A stretch of DNA of 64,000 nt. It comes from CAZWKX01 sp964614095. GTDB lineage: Bacteria > Actinomycetota > Acidimicrobiia > Spongiisociales > UBA11373. The number at the start of each line of letters is the position of its first letter. Positions within the stretch are counted from its first letter, which is position 1. Of the stretch, positions 16,629 to 25,904 are shown piece by piece. The notes beneath the pieces are model-generated. The model was not told where the DNA came from, did no database searches, and saw nothing but the letters and a program-made list of their open reading frames with translations. The translations under genes and the position numbers were made by a program. The stretch is from the NCBI GenBank assembly GCA_964614095.1, contig CAZTJO010000007.1:1-64000 (forward strand). The letters run 5' to 3'.

Positions 16629-18335
16629 GTGGACGACCGCAATCAGCAGCTCACCGTTCCCCTGGTGCGAGCCCTGGCCTCGCTGGGCGTCGCCCACGCC
16701 TGCATAAGCCCGGGCTCCCGCAGCACACCGATCACGCTGGCGATGGCTCACGAACGAGCCATCTCCGATTGGATCCACCTCGACGAACGATCCTCGGCGT
16801 TTTTTGCCCTCGGCATCGCCAAGGCCACCCGCACCCCCGCCGTCGTCGTGTGCACCTCGGGAACTGCCGCGGCCGAGTTGACCCCCGCCGTCGTAGAGGC
16901 CCGCTACGGGCGTGTCCCCCTCATCGTCATCACTGCCGACAGGCCCGCTGATCTGCTCGGGATCGGGGCGCCCCAGACCATCGACCAGCACAACCTCTTC
17001 GGCTCGATGGTGAAGCTGAGCCACGACGTGGAAACCCCGGCGCCGGGCGAGGCCGCATCCGGTTATGCCGCGGCGCTGGCCGCTCGCCTCTACGCGGCCG
17101 CAGTGGAGGCGCCCGCCGGGCCGGTACATCTGAATCTTCGCTTTCGTGAGCCGCTGGTCCCCCGAAGGCCGCCTCCTCCGCCCACCGAGGTGGCGTCACC
17201 ACAGGTGGCCATCGGGCAAACCGCCCCCACCAAGCGCCAAGTGCGACAGTTGGCCGATCTCATTGCAGGACGCCGGGCACTCCTCATCTGCGGCCCTCAG
17301 GACGATCCCTCGCTTCCCGCGGCCGCCGCCGCCCTGGCCGCCGCCGCCGGCATTCCCATCGTTGCCGATCCCCTCTCACAGGTGCGAGCCGGCGTGCACA
17401 GCCTCGATGCCGTCGTTGCCGCCGGCGACCTCCTCGCCGGCGCGGGGTGGCTCGATCGTGCCGCTCCCGAGGTGGTGCTGCGCGTCGGCGCCCTTCCCAC
17501 CTCAAGACCCGTATGGAGCTGGCTCGGCGATCACCCGGAGGTTCCTCAAGTGCTGATCGATGCCGCCGGATGGCGCGACCCCGGCGCCTCGATACGCCTC
17601 ATGGTCCGGGCCGATGCCGCGACCGGGCTGGCGGCCCTTGCCGACGCCGTGGACATGCCGGCACCATCGGCCTGGCTCGACTATTGGCGGCGCGCCGACA
17701 CCGCAGTCACAGAGGCGGCCCAGGACGCCGTTGCGGCGCTCGATTTCCCCAACGAGCCCGCCGTGGTGCTGGCCCTGGCTCATAGCATCCAGGCCGGCTC
17801 GACACTCTGGATCTCATCTTCGATGCCTATTCGCGATGTCGATGCCTTCTTCCCGGCGATCGATCGGTCTCTTCGTTTCGCCGCCAATCGCGGCGCCAAC
17901 GGCATCGATGGATTCCTCTCCTCCGGTCTGGGATCGGCGGCGGTATCGGGCACGCGCACCTATCTGCTCGCCGGCGACCTGGCCGCCCTTCACGACATCA
18001 GCGTGCTCTCCACCGCGGCCATCAAGAACATCAATGCCACCATCGTCGTGGTCAACAACAGCGGCGGCGGCATCTTTCACTTTCTCCCTCAGGCCGATCT
18101 CCCGGAGCATTTTGAGCCATACTTCGGCACCTCACATCCGGTGGATTTTGTCCGCGTGGCGGACGCTTTTGGTATGCCGGCGAGCCAGATCAGCGACAAG
18201 GACGATCTGATGCAGACGCTCGCTCAGCCCCGGCGAGACCCCCTGCTGCTGCAGGTGCGCACCGACCGCAACCAGAACGTCGAGGTGCACCGCACGATCG
18301 CGCGGGCGGTAGAGACCGCCCTGGCCGACATCTAG
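16629..18335 (+). CDS. menD: SEPHCHC synthase MenD
   Basis: MenD is the thiamine-diphosphate enzyme joining isochorismate and 2-oxoglutarate, the committed step to menaquinone. The 568-residue protein has the PYR domain with SPGSRSTPITLA and the ThDP-activating Glu region HLDERSSAFFALG, the MenD hallmark GAPQTIDQHNLFG, and the ThDP/Mg motif beginning GDLAALHD and running to VNNSGGGIFHFLPQ near the C-terminus. The frame extends upstream to 16584, but GTG at 16629 gives the usual N-terminus. Its stop overlaps that of menF by four bases, convergently. Confidence 0.94.
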   Translation: MDDRNQQLTVPLVRALASLGVAHACISPGSRSTPITLAMAHERAISDWIHLDERSSAFFALGIAKATRTPAVVVCTSGTAAAELTPAVVEARYGRVPLIVITADRPADLLGIGAPQTIDQHNLFGSMVKLSHDVETPAPGEAASGYAAALAARLYAAAVEAPAGPVHLNLRFREPLVPRRPPPPPTEVASPQVAIGQTAPTKRQVRQLADLIAGRRALLICGPQDDPSLPAAAAALAAAAGIPIVADPLSQVRAGVHSLDAVVAAGDLLAGAGWLDRAAPEVVLRVGALPTSRPVWSWLGDHPEVPQVLIDAAGWRDPGASIRLMVRADAATGLAALADAVDMPAPSAWLDYWRRADTAVTEAAQDAVAALDFPNEPAVVLALAHSIQAGSTLWISSSMPIRDVDAFFPAIDRSLRFAANRGANGIDGFLSSGLGSAAVSGTRTYLLAGDLAALHDISVLSTAAIKNINATIVVVNNSGGGIFHFLPQADLPEHFEPYFGTSHPVDFVRVADAFGMPASQISDKDDLMQTLAQPRRDPLLLQVRTDRNQNVEVHRTIARAVETALADI

Positions 18336-19639
18336 GAAGCCGTCAGCAGGTCCACCAGCGGCCGCAGCTTGAGCCGAGTCTCCTCAACCTCGTCGTGCGG
18401 GTCCGAATCGGCGACGATGCCGTTGCCGGCGTAAAAGATCACCCTCTCCTCCTGCACGAGGGCGCAGCGCAGTGCAGCCGCTATCTCCCCGTCACCATCG
18501 GCGTTGGCCCAGCCCACGCCCCCGGCATACCAGCCGCGATCGATGTCCTCGGCCTTCTCGATATGGGCGAGGGCCTGGTTTCGCGGCACCCCGGCCACGG
18601 CCGCGGTCGGATGCAGGGCAGCGGTCAGGTCAAGCAGGCGGGCCGATGTGGTGCCCACAATCGGAGTGGCCAGGTGCTGCACCCCGGTGTATTTGCCCAC
18701 AACCGGGGCGGGAGGCCGGTCCAAGGTCTCGGCAAACGGTCTCAGCCGATCGACCACATCATCAACAACAAAACGATGCTCGGCTCGGTCCTTGACGCTG
18801 GCCAGGAGACCATCACCCAGGCGCCGATCTTCCTGCGCGTCGGCGCCCCTGGCCGCCGATCCGGCTAGCGGGCGTGTCTGGAACCAGCGGCCGGCACGGG
18901 CCACAAGCAGCTCAGGGCTGGCCCCGACAAACGTCGAGGCCCCGCTCTGCCAGCCGTAGACGCGCGATCCGGGAAACCGGTCGCGCAGAAGGGCCGCCAG
19001 GTCAAAACCGTCGACGGGCTGGTCGAGCACGACATGCACACTCCGGGCCAGAACAACCTTCGACGGGCCACCGGCCTGGATGGCCCCAACCGTCTCGGCC
19101 ACCTGCTGCTGCCACTGCTCGGCCGGCGGCCGCGATTCCACCGAGTGGTCGTGGCCCCGCATCTCCGCGGCCGGTTCGGGCCGGTTCAGGGCGCCGAGAC
19201 CCCCCAGCAACAAGCGCCGGCCGACCCCGGGCGGAAGCGCCACTCTCAGCCGGGACCGTCCCGACGAGCGCCGCACCGTGACCTGAGGCAGCAAGGCCAC
19301 CGCGCCGGGGTAGTCGGCCCATTCGTCGCCAGTCGGTCCTTCCGCGCTGAAGGCGAACCCGATCAGAGCCTCCATGCCTGCGGGCACCTCTTCGAGCCGC
19401 TTGTCAAGGTGGCTCAGCCGATTCGGCCCCGCCGTCGTCGCCGTCCACGCCGTGCCCAGGCCCCCGAGGGCAAATCCCTCGGGAGAGGCGTAGAACACCG
19501 CGGAGCCGAACGACGAGGCACCGGCGCGGACGAGATCCAGAGGATCAACATCGACATCAACAGAAGCCATCCGCAGACCGCCGGTGGCGGTGGCCAGGCG
19601 GTCGGCGAGATCGACGAGGGCGTGACGGGGGATGAGCAA
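18332..19639 (-). CDS. menF: Isochorismate synthase MenF
   Basis: MenF converts chorismate to isochorismate. This is a chorismate-binding-family protein of about 435 residues. Conserved blocks include KVVLARSVHV, SPELLVAR followed by TRPLAGSAARG, EHRFVVDDVVDRL, LHPTAAVAGVPRNQAL, EDIDRGWYAGGVGW and the metal-binding EVEETRLKL at the end. The start is uncertain: similarity begins around LLIPRHALVD, whose first codon is TTG at 19639, with no clear Shine-Dalgarno; an ATG lies about 23 codons further in. It follows the alpha/beta hydrolase by 31 bases on the same strand, probably co-transcribed. Confidence 0.88.
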   Translation of the reverse strand: MLIPRHALVDLADRLATATGGLRMASVDVDVDPLDLVRAGASSFGSAVFYASPEGFALGGLGTAWTATTAGPNRLSHLDKRLEEVPAGMEALIGFAFSAEGPTGDEWADYPGAVALLPQVTVRRSSGRSRLRVALPPGVGRRLLLGGLGALNRPEPAAEMRGHDHSVESRPPAEQWQQQVAETVGAIQAGGPSKVVLARSVHVVLDQPVDGFDLAALLRDRFPGSRVYGWQSGASTFVGASPELLVARAGRWFQTRPLAGSAARGADAQEDRRLGDGLLASVKDRAEHRFVVDDVVDRLRPFAETLDRPPAPVVGKYTGVQHLATPIVGTTSARLLDLTAALHPTAAVAGVPRNQALAHIEKAEDIDRGWYAGGVGWANADGDGEIAAALRCALVQEERVIFYAGNGIVADSDPHDEVEETRLKLRPLVDLLTAS

Positions 19640-19670
19640 AACGGAACGCGATGTTACCGGAGCGCCGGCG

Positions 19671-20528
19671 TCACGGCATCGGACGCAGCTTGCTGAGCCC
19701 GAGGGTGAACTCCTCGACGATGGCGCCCAGCGTCTCAGGCTGCTCCTGGGGCAGAAAGTGGGTGGCGCCCGGCACCGTCCGCAGCTTCGCATTGGTGAAC
19801 TGATCCCGCAGATAGGTCATGACGGGCCGCGGATGGCTGTCCGATCCCTCGCCGGAAACAAGAAGCACGGGACAGGTGACCTCCCCGAGGCGGCCCCACA
19901 GGCCGAGGGCGGTGGCGCCCCGATAGAACTCGGCCTCGGTTTCCAGCGAGCACTTCAGCTCCCATTGATCGGCCCGACGGTGGAAACCGTGCTCCACATA
20001 GGCCAGCAGCACTTCTTCGGCCCATCCGGCAAACGGGCCCCGGCCCCGGAAACTCTCCAGCGCCTCCTGCGCAGATGAGAACGAGCTTCGCCGCCGCAGC
20101 GCCTGTGCACTCATCAGGTTCTCCTCGGCGCGGAAGGCCGGCCCCGGGAACACGACGGGCTCCACCAGTACCAGCCCCCGAAAAGTGCTCCGCTGCAACA
20201 CCTCGGCCAGCAGCAGGGCCGTTGCTCCCGACGAATGACCCAGGCCCACCGCGGACGGTCCAAGCCTGCGGGCCTCCTCAACGGCGAGTACGTCTCTGCC
20301 CACGTCCCACCAATCGATCGGAGGCTCGGGCGTGTCCGAGTCCCCGTGGCCACGTTGATCGAGCGCGATAAACCGGCGCCCGCCGAGTGAATCGGCCACT
20401 GGCCCCCAGGTCTCCTTGCAGAAGCCGGTGGCATGGACCGCCAGCACTCCGGGCTCCCCGTCGCCGCCACTGTCCGCCAGGGCGATGCGCAATCCATCGC
20501 GGGCGAAGACGGCTTCACGACTGCGAAT
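19671..20528 (-). CDS. Alpha/beta hydrolase, candidate MenH
   Basis: An alpha/beta hydrolase of about 285 residues. Nucleophile elbow GHSSG (Ser in GLGHSSGATALLL), oxyanion region HATGFCKETWGPVAD, DQRGHGDSD and the C-terminal catalytic His in GATHFLPQE are visible. Its position just before menF, with no other menH in the window, makes it a candidate SHCHC synthase, though general hydrolases look similar. Start is unresolved: similarity begins around REAVFARDG and the only suitable in-frame codon before it is ATT at 20528, seven bases after GGGGAG; TTG at 20492 would cut the first strand. It overlaps the CBS-BON gene end by 14 bases. Confidence 0.75.
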   Translation of the reverse strand: MRSREAVFARDGLRIALADSGGDGEPGVLAVHATGFCKETWGPVADSLGGRRFIALDQRGHGDSDTPEPPIDWWDVGRDVLAVEEARRLGPSAVGLGHSSGATALLLAEVLQRSTFRGLVLVEPVVFPGPAFRAEENLMSAQALRRRSSFSSAQEALESFRGRGPFAGWAEEVLLAYVEHGFHRRADQWELKCSLETEAEFYRGATALGLWGRLGEVTCPVLLVSGEGSDSHPRPVMTYLRDQFTNAKLRTVPGATHFLPQEQPETLGAIVEEFTLGLSKLRPMP

Positions 20529-21189
20529 AGGGGGACTCCCCTCTGTGGTCGTCGACGCGGTAGGTGAGCTGGTTCTCCACCTTGACCACCCCGGCAACAC
20601 GGCTGGCGAGCACCTCGAGCAGCTCCACCTCGGTGCGGCTCTCCAGCTCGCCCTCCAGCGCGACGACGCCGTCGCTGACGGCAACACTGATGAGATCAGG
20701 GTCCAGGAACAGCAGCCGCCGGATGATGTCCTCCCGCACCTCGTCCTCGATGACGTCATCAGGCTTGGTGAAGGCATTCACCACATCGGCCCGGCTGATG
20801 ATGCCGATCAGGCCACCCTGCTCATCCACCACGGGCAGCCGCTTGACCTTGCGTGAAGCCATGACCCGTGCCGCCTCGCCGATGGTGGCGCCGGGTGAGA
20901 TGGTGACGACGTTTTTGGTCATCGCCTCGCCCACAGTCCCTGCCACCGTCGGCTTCACCTCGCCGTCGCCAAAAAGCACTCGCAAGAGGCTTGCTCGGCG
21001 GGGCCGGTCACGGTCGGCCTCGCGGCGCAAGAAATCGCCCTCGGTGAGAATGCCGGCCAGCCGCCCTGAGGTGTCGATAACGGGCAGCCCGCTGACGTGA
21101 TTCCCCACCATCAGCCGCGCCGCCTCCTTCAGCGGAGTGTCCGGGGTCACTCCGATGGGGTCGGTGGTCATGATGTCCCGCACCCTCAA
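20515..21189 (-). CDS. CBS-pair plus BON domain protein
   Basis: This 224-residue protein has two CBS motifs (residues about 7-60, beginning VRDIMTTDPIGV, and 85-140, with EAMTKNVVTISPGATIGEAARVM), followed by a BON domain (about 155-210) containing ISVAVSDGVVALEGEL. CBS pairs usually bind adenine nucleotides and sense energy state; BON domains are linked to membranes or lipids. No enzyme domain is attached. TTG at 21189 has GGAGGT at five-base spacing; the GTG two codons on is the alternative. It heads the CBS - hydrolase - menF operon. Confidence 0.88.
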   Translation of the reverse strand: MRVRDIMTTDPIGVTPDTPLKEAARLMVGNHVSGLPVIDTSGRLAGILTEGDFLRREADRDRPRRASLLRVLFGDGEVKPTVAGTVGEAMTKNVVTISPGATIGEAARVMASRKVKRLPVVDEQGGLIGIISRADVVNAFTKPDDVIEDEVREDIIRRLLFLDPDLISVAVSDGVVALEGELESRTEVELLEVLASRVAGVVKVENQLTYRVDDHRGESPYSQS

Positions 21190-21266
21190 GGTGTACCTCC
21201 GCGGCCGGCCAGCCGCGAGCGTACCCGACGACCGCCCCGTTCCGCTGCCCCACCGTCAGGCGGCGC

Positions 21267-21938
21267 CTACTGCGGCCACTGCTCGGGCGGGTACTTGTGC
21301 TGCCGCTGCGCTTCGAGGCGGGCCGCGTATGCCGCCGCTTCGCTGCGGCGGCTCATGTCCAGTTTGGCAAGAACATTGGAGACGTAGTTCTTCACCGTCT
21401 TCTCGGCAAGAAACATTCGTTCAGCGATCTGCCTATTGGTGAGCCCTTCAGCAATGAGATCGAGGATCTTGCGTTCCTGCTTGGAGAGACGGGCCAGGAG
21501 CGGATCGTCGGGCTCCTCGCCCCGGATACGGCGGAACACCCGATCGGTCATCTCGGGGTCGAGCAGGGATTCACCGCGGCCCACCCGGCGCACACTCTCG
21601 ACCAAATCGGTGCCTTTGATTTGTTTGAGCACGTAGCCGGAGGCGCCGGCCATGATCGACGAGAACAACGCCTCATCGTCGGCAAACGAGGTCAGCATCA
21701 ACACCCTGACGTCGGGCCACCGGGCCCTGATCTCCCGGCAGGCCTCGATGCCGCTGCCGTCGGGCAGCCGAACGTCGAGAACGACAACGTCGGGGCTGTC
21801 GTATCCCACCCGGCGCACCGCCTCGGCCACCGTGGCCGCCTCACCAACCACCTCGATGTCGTCTTGAGCATTGAGCAGGACCTTCAGGCCCTCCCGCACG
21901 ACCTCGTGATCGTCCACGAGTTCGATTCGCAACACCAT
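21267..21938 (-). CDS. NarL/DevR-type response regulator
   Basis: A 223-residue response regulator. The receiver domain has the acidic pair DD (residues 9-10), phospho-acceptor Asp55 in VVLDVRLPDGSG, the switch Thr in LTSF and Lys in VLKQIKG. The C-terminal LuxR/GerE helix-turn-helix contains LTNRQIAERMFLAEKTVKNYVSNVLAKL, extremely close to DevR (DosR). It is divergent from a DevS-like kinase, with an 88-base gap. ATG at 21938 is supported by the -10 TATCGT six bases upstream, so a leaderless mRNA is likely. Confidence 0.9.
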   Translation of the reverse strand: MVLRIELVDDHEVVREGLKVLLNAQDDIEVVGEAATVAEAVRRVGYDSPDVVVLDVRLPDGSGIEACREIRARWPDVRVLMLTSFADDEALFSSIMAGASGYVLKQIKGTDLVESVRRVGRGESLLDPEMTDRVFRRIRGEEPDDPLLARLSKQERKILDLIAEGLTNRQIAERMFLAEKTVKNYVSNVLAKLDMSRRSEAAAYAARLEAQRQHKYPPEQWPQ

Positions 21939-22026
21939 GGGTTCACGATACTTGCACCGGCGCCAGAACTGCTGCGGGCACATGGCCACGCTGGTGTGGC
22001 CGAAGGTCCCAAGTATCCTGTCGCCC
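21939..22026. promoter_or_regulatory. Symmetric divergent promoters of the two-component pair
   Basis: GATACTTG at 21947-21954 and its exact reverse complement CAAGTATC at 22010-22017 sit near the two ends of the gap. Each provides an outward -10: TATCGT (21945-21950, minus), six bases from the ATG at 21938, and TATCCT (22014-22019, plus), seven bases from the GTG at 22027. Neither gene has a Shine-Dalgarno, so both look leaderless. Confidence 0.6.
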
Positions 22027-23169
22027 GTGAGCCGCAGACTGACGCCCGAGCGCATCGCCGGGCTCGTCGAGGGGGCCGCAAGCGTCGCAGGCCAAGTGGA
22101 GCTTTCGGGCCTGCTCCGCTCCACGGTCGAGATAGCCAGGGAGCTCACCGGCGCCAAGTACGGAGCGCTCGGTGTCATTGGCGAGCAAGGCGGTTTGATC
22201 GATTTCATCCATTCCGGGATGGGCGATGAGGCCGATCTCATCGACCACTACCCGAAGGGCATCGGCGTGCTGGGCATCATCACCTCCACCGGCAAAACCA
22301 TCCGCGTCGACAACATCGCCGACCACCCCGATGCCGCCGGATTCCCCAAACACCATCCCGTCATGTCCAACTTCCTCGGTGTGCCGGTGCGTCTCGGCGA
22401 TCGCATCTTCGGCAATCTCTACCTCACCGACAAAAAAGGCGGCTTCACCGAGGAAGACGAGATCCTCGTCGAGTTCCTCGCCGTCACCGCCGGGTCGGCG
22501 GTATCCACACTCCGGCTCCAAGAGCGGCTCCGTCGTGCCGCCTTGCTCGAGGAGCGGGAACGTATCGCCCGCGATCTGCACGATTCCATCATCCAAGACC
22601 TCTTTGCCGTCGGCCTCAGCATCCAGGCATCGGTGAATCAGCTCGATTCGCCGCAGGCACATGCGGAGACGCAGACACGGGTGAAAGAGATACTCGACAA
22701 TGCCGTGGAGCAACTCGACGAAACCATCAGCGGGCTGCGGCGCTTCATCTTCGATCTGCGCCCGCCGGTATGGGCCCGGCCCAGCCTGCGCCAGGAGGTC
22801 GCCGATCTTGTCGGCCAGCTCTCGGCTCCCTACAAGGCCCAGGTCAACCTCGACGTCGCCTGCCCCGCCAACTCCATCCCCGTCGACGTCGCCGAGCAGG
22901 TCTTGGCCACGGTCAAAGAGGCCCTCAGCAATGCTCTGCGCCACTCCGGTTCCGGTGAGATCGACATCCGTATCAGCTGCAACCAGTCCCAAGTGGAGGT
23001 ATCGGTTGCCGACTACGGAGCCGGTTTCAATCCCGACGCCGAGTCCCAAGGCATGGGCCTGGCCAACATGGCCGAGCGGGTGACGACAGCCGGAGGATCG
23101 TTCCAGATCGACACGAAACCTGAAGCGGGTACGGTAGTGCGGTCCACGTTCCCTCTCGGCGAGATCTGA
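22027..23169 (+). CDS. DevS-like GAF sensor histidine kinase
   Basis: A 380-residue cytosolic sensor kinase: one GAF domain (about residues 25-165), a HisKA_3 dimerisation/phosphotransfer region with the phospho-acceptor His185 in ARDLHDSIIQDLF, and a HATPase domain with VKEALSNALRHS and DYGAGFNP followed by GMGLANMAERV. The GAF segment AAGFPKHHPVMSNFLGVPV resembles the DevS/DosS GAF where heme is bound, but heme binding cannot be shown from sequence. Unlike DevS, only one GAF domain is present. It should phosphorylate the divergent response regulator. GTG at 22027 fits the -10; ATG at 21982 is an alternative. Confidence 0.9.
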   Translation: MSRRLTPERIAGLVEGAASVAGQVELSGLLRSTVEIARELTGAKYGALGVIGEQGGLIDFIHSGMGDEADLIDHYPKGIGVLGIITSTGKTIRVDNIADHPDAAGFPKHHPVMSNFLGVPVRLGDRIFGNLYLTDKKGGFTEEDEILVEFLAVTAGSAVSTLRLQERLRRAALLEERERIARDLHDSIIQDLFAVGLSIQASVNQLDSPQAHAETQTRVKEILDNAVEQLDETISGLRRFIFDLRPPVWARPSLRQEVADLVGQLSAPYKAQVNLDVACPANSIPVDVAEQVLATVKEALSNALRHSGSGEIDIRISCNQSQVEVSVADYGAGFNPDAESQGMGLANMAERVTTAGGSFQIDTKPEAGTVVRSTFPLGEI

Positions 23170-23208
23170 GGCGGGATTCGAGGGCCGGGATCGACATGCC
23201 GGTCCGCG

Positions 23209-23222
23209 GAGACCTAGGACTC
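23209..23222. promoter_or_regulatory. 14-bp near-palindrome upstream of ppdK
   Basis: GAGACCTAGGACTC is symmetric except for one A/A pair on each side of the CCTAGG core. It ends 51 bases before the ppdK start and lies in the gap between the sensor kinase gene and ppdK. It is a possible operator for the neighbouring NarL-type regulator; it is not the known mycobacterial DosR box. Confidence 0.35.
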
Positions 23223-23273
23223 TGCACCTATCGGCAGCCGATCCCGACCATTGTGCACATACGAGGAGGATCG

Positions 23274-25895
23274 ATGTACGCGTACGACTTCGACGCCGGC
23301 GACGGGTCCAACAAGGACCTGCTCGGCGGCAAGGGGGCCGGCCTGGCCACCATGACCCAGATCGGGTTGCCGGTGCCGCCCGGATTCACCGTCTCCACCG
23401 ACGCCTGTCGCTCATATCTTGCCGACAACAATCTCGACGATGAGGTCTGGGACGAGATCGCCGAGGCCATCGGGCGCCTGGAGCAAAGGACGGGCCGCAC
23501 CTTCGGGGCCGCCAAAGGCACCCCTCTCCTGCTCTCCGTGCGTTCCGGGGCCAAGTTCTCCATGCCGGGCATGATGGACACGGTCCTCAACCTCGGTCTC
23601 AACGACACCGTGATCGAGGCACTCGAGGCCTGGTCGGGCAGCGCCCACTTCGCCTGGGATGCCTACCGCCGCTTCGTCCAGACCTACGGCAAGGTCGTTC
23701 TCGGAGTGAGCGGCGAGGAGTTCGAGAAGGTGCTCACCGAGCTTCGTGATGCTCGTGGAGTCACCGACGATTCCAAGCTGACCGCCGAGGATCTCGAGAA
23801 GGCCACCCGCCGCTTCCAGGGAATCGTCGACAAAAAAGGCAGCGCCGCCGTCCCCACCGAGCCTCTCGAGCAGCTCCGGGCCGCCGTCACTGCGGTCTTC
23901 TCATCGTGGGGCAATCCGCGAGCACAGACGTACCGCCGCCTCAACGACATCCCCGATGATCTCGGCACCGCGTGCAACGTCCAGCTCATGGTGTTCGGCG
24001 ATCTCGGCGACGACAGCGGCACCGGGGTCTGTTTCACCCGCGACCCCGCCACCGGAGAGAAGACGCCCTACGGGGACTACCTACCCAATGCCCAGGGTGA
24101 GGACGTCGTCGCCGGCATTCGGCGTACCTTCACCCTCGACGACCTCGCCGAACGGCACCCGGAGCAGCATCAGCAGCTGCTCGACGTCATGGGCATCCTC
24201 GAGACGCACTACACGGACATGTGCGACATCGAGTTCACCATCGAGAAGGAAGTCCTCTACATCCTCCAGACGCGTGTCGGCAAGCGGACCGCGCAGGCTG
24301 CGGTGCGCCTCGTGGTGGAGATGGCTGAGGAGGGCCTCATCGACCGCGACACCGGGCTGCTCCGAGTGGACCCGGCCTCCCTCGACCAGATGCTGCACCC
24401 GCGCATCGACGAGTCACAGGCCGGAGAGCCCCTGGCCACCGGTGTCAACGCCTCACCCGGCGCCGCCACCGGCAAGGTGGTTTTTGACGCCGACACCGCC
24501 GTCGAGTGGGTGGAACGAGGTGAGGCGGTGGTGCTGGTCCGCTGGGAGACAACGCCCGACGACATCCACGGCCTCAACGCCGCCCAAGGCGTCCTGACCA
24601 GCCACGGGGGCCGCACCAGCCATGCTGCCGTGGTCGCCAGAGGCATGGGCAAGCCCGCAGTGACCGGCGCCGAGGACGTTATCTTCGGAGATGACGGCAA
24701 GACGGCCAACATCGCCGGAACCCAGATCAAAGAGGGTGAGGTGATCACCATCGACGGCACCACCGGCCACATCTACGCTGGTGCGCTGCCGCTGATCGAT
24801 CCCGAGCCGTCGGACGAGCTGGTCAAACTGCTCGGATGGGCCGACGAGGTCCGCACGCTCGGTGTGCGGGGTAACGCCGACACCGGTCCCGATGCCGCAG
24901 TCGCCCGCAGCTGGGGCGCCGAGGGCATCGGCCTCGCCCGCACCGAGCACATGTTCATGGGCGACCGCCTGCCGATCGTGCAAAAGATCATCCTCGAGGA
25001 TCCCCAGGCCGACGCCGCTCTCGACGAGCTACGTCAGATCCAGGTCTCGGACTTCGAGCAGATCCTCGAGGCGATGGACGGCTACCCGGTGATCGTCCGG
25101 CTGCTTGATCCGCCGCTGCACGAGTTCCTGCCCACCCGCTGGGACCTGCGCAATGAGCGGGACAAAGCGATAGAGAGCGGCGAACCCACCGATGAGATCG
25201 ACGCGCTCGCAGAAGTAGTCATGCGGTTCGAGGAATCGAACCCCATGCTCGGTTTGCGCGGCGTGCGACTCGGCCTGCTGCGCCCCGAGCTGTACCGAGT
25301 GCAAGTACAGGCGGGCCTTGAGGCGGTACGCCGCCGTGTCGAGGCGGGAGGCAATCCCAAACTCGAGCTGATGATCCCGCTGGTCTCAATGCTCTCCGAG
25401 CTGAAGCAGACGGCCGAAATGATCGAGGCCGAAAAGGCGGAAGCTGGGCTCGATACCCCGGTGCTCGTCGGCACCATGATCGAACTGCCGCGGGCGGCAC
25501 TTGTGGCCGCCAAGATCGCAACGATCGCCGAGTTCTTCTCGTTCGGCACCAACGACCTGACCCAGACGACGTTCGGGTTCAGCCGGGACGATGCCGAGGC
25601 GAAGTTCCTGAGCGACTACCTCGAGAGCGGACTTCTCGAGAAGAACCCATTCGAGACGCTCGACGTCGAAGGCGTGGGACGGCTGATTGCCCTGGCGGTC
25701 AAAGAAGGCAAGGCGCAGCGGCCCGATCTCGAAGTCGGCATCTGTGGCGAGCATGGTGGCGATCCCGCCAGCATCGCCTTCTGCCACAACGCCGGCCTCG
25801 ATTACGTGTCATGCAGCCCGCCTCGGGTGCCCATCGCCCGCCTGGCCGCAGCTCAGGCTGCGCTTGGCTTCGGCGCCGACCGCTCGACGATCTAG
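23274..25895 (+). CDS. ppdK: Pyruvate, phosphate dikinase
   Basis: PPDK interconverts pyruvate, ATP and phosphate with PEP, AMP and PPi. The 873-residue protein has all three domains: N-terminal ATP-grasp (begins after GGKGAGLATM), the swivelling phosphohistidine domain with GGRTSHAAVVARGMGKPAV (catalytic His near residue 450), and the C-terminal PEP/pyruvate barrel ending with GICGEHGGDP (catalytic Cys near residue 824). ATG at 23274 is fixed by GAGGAGG at four-base spacing. It lies downstream of the DevS-like kinase on the same strand (104-base gap) and is followed by a strong terminator. Consistent with glycolytic flexibility or gluconeogenesis under low energy. Confidence 0.95.
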   Translation: MYAYDFDAGDGSNKDLLGGKGAGLATMTQIGLPVPPGFTVSTDACRSYLADNNLDDEVWDEIAEAIGRLEQRTGRTFGAAKGTPLLLSVRSGAKFSMPGMMDTVLNLGLNDTVIEALEAWSGSAHFAWDAYRRFVQTYGKVVLGVSGEEFEKVLTELRDARGVTDDSKLTAEDLEKATRRFQGIVDKKGSAAVPTEPLEQLRAAVTAVFSSWGNPRAQTYRRLNDIPDDLGTACNVQLMVFGDLGDDSGTGVCFTRDPATGEKTPYGDYLPNAQGEDVVAGIRRTFTLDDLAERHPEQHQQLLDVMGILETHYTDMCDIEFTIEKEVLYILQTRVGKRTAQAAVRLVVEMAEEGLIDRDTGLLRVDPASLDQMLHPRIDESQAGEPLATGVNASPGAATGKVVFDADTAVEWVERGEAVVLVRWETTPDDIHGLNAAQGVLTSHGGRTSHAAVVARGMGKPAVTGAEDVIFGDDGKTANIAGTQIKEGEVITIDGTTGHIYAGALPLIDPEPSDELVKLLGWADEVRTLGVRGNADTGPDAAVARSWGAEGIGLARTEHMFMGDRLPIVQKIILEDPQADAALDELRQIQVSDFEQILEAMDGYPVIVRLLDPPLHEFLPTRWDLRNERDKAIESGEPTDEIDALAEVVMRFEESNPMLGLRGVRLGLLRPELYRVQVQAGLEAVRRRVEAGGNPKLELMIPLVSMLSELKQTAEMIEAEKAEAGLDTPVLVGTMIELPRAALVAAKIATIAEFFSFGTNDLTQTTFGFSRDDAEAKFLSDYLESGLLEKNPFETLDVEGVGRLIALAVKEGKAQRPDLEVGICGEHGGDPASIAFCHNAGLDYVSCSPPRVPIARLAAAQAALGFGADRSTI

Positions 25896-25904
25896 ACACG
25901 AGAA

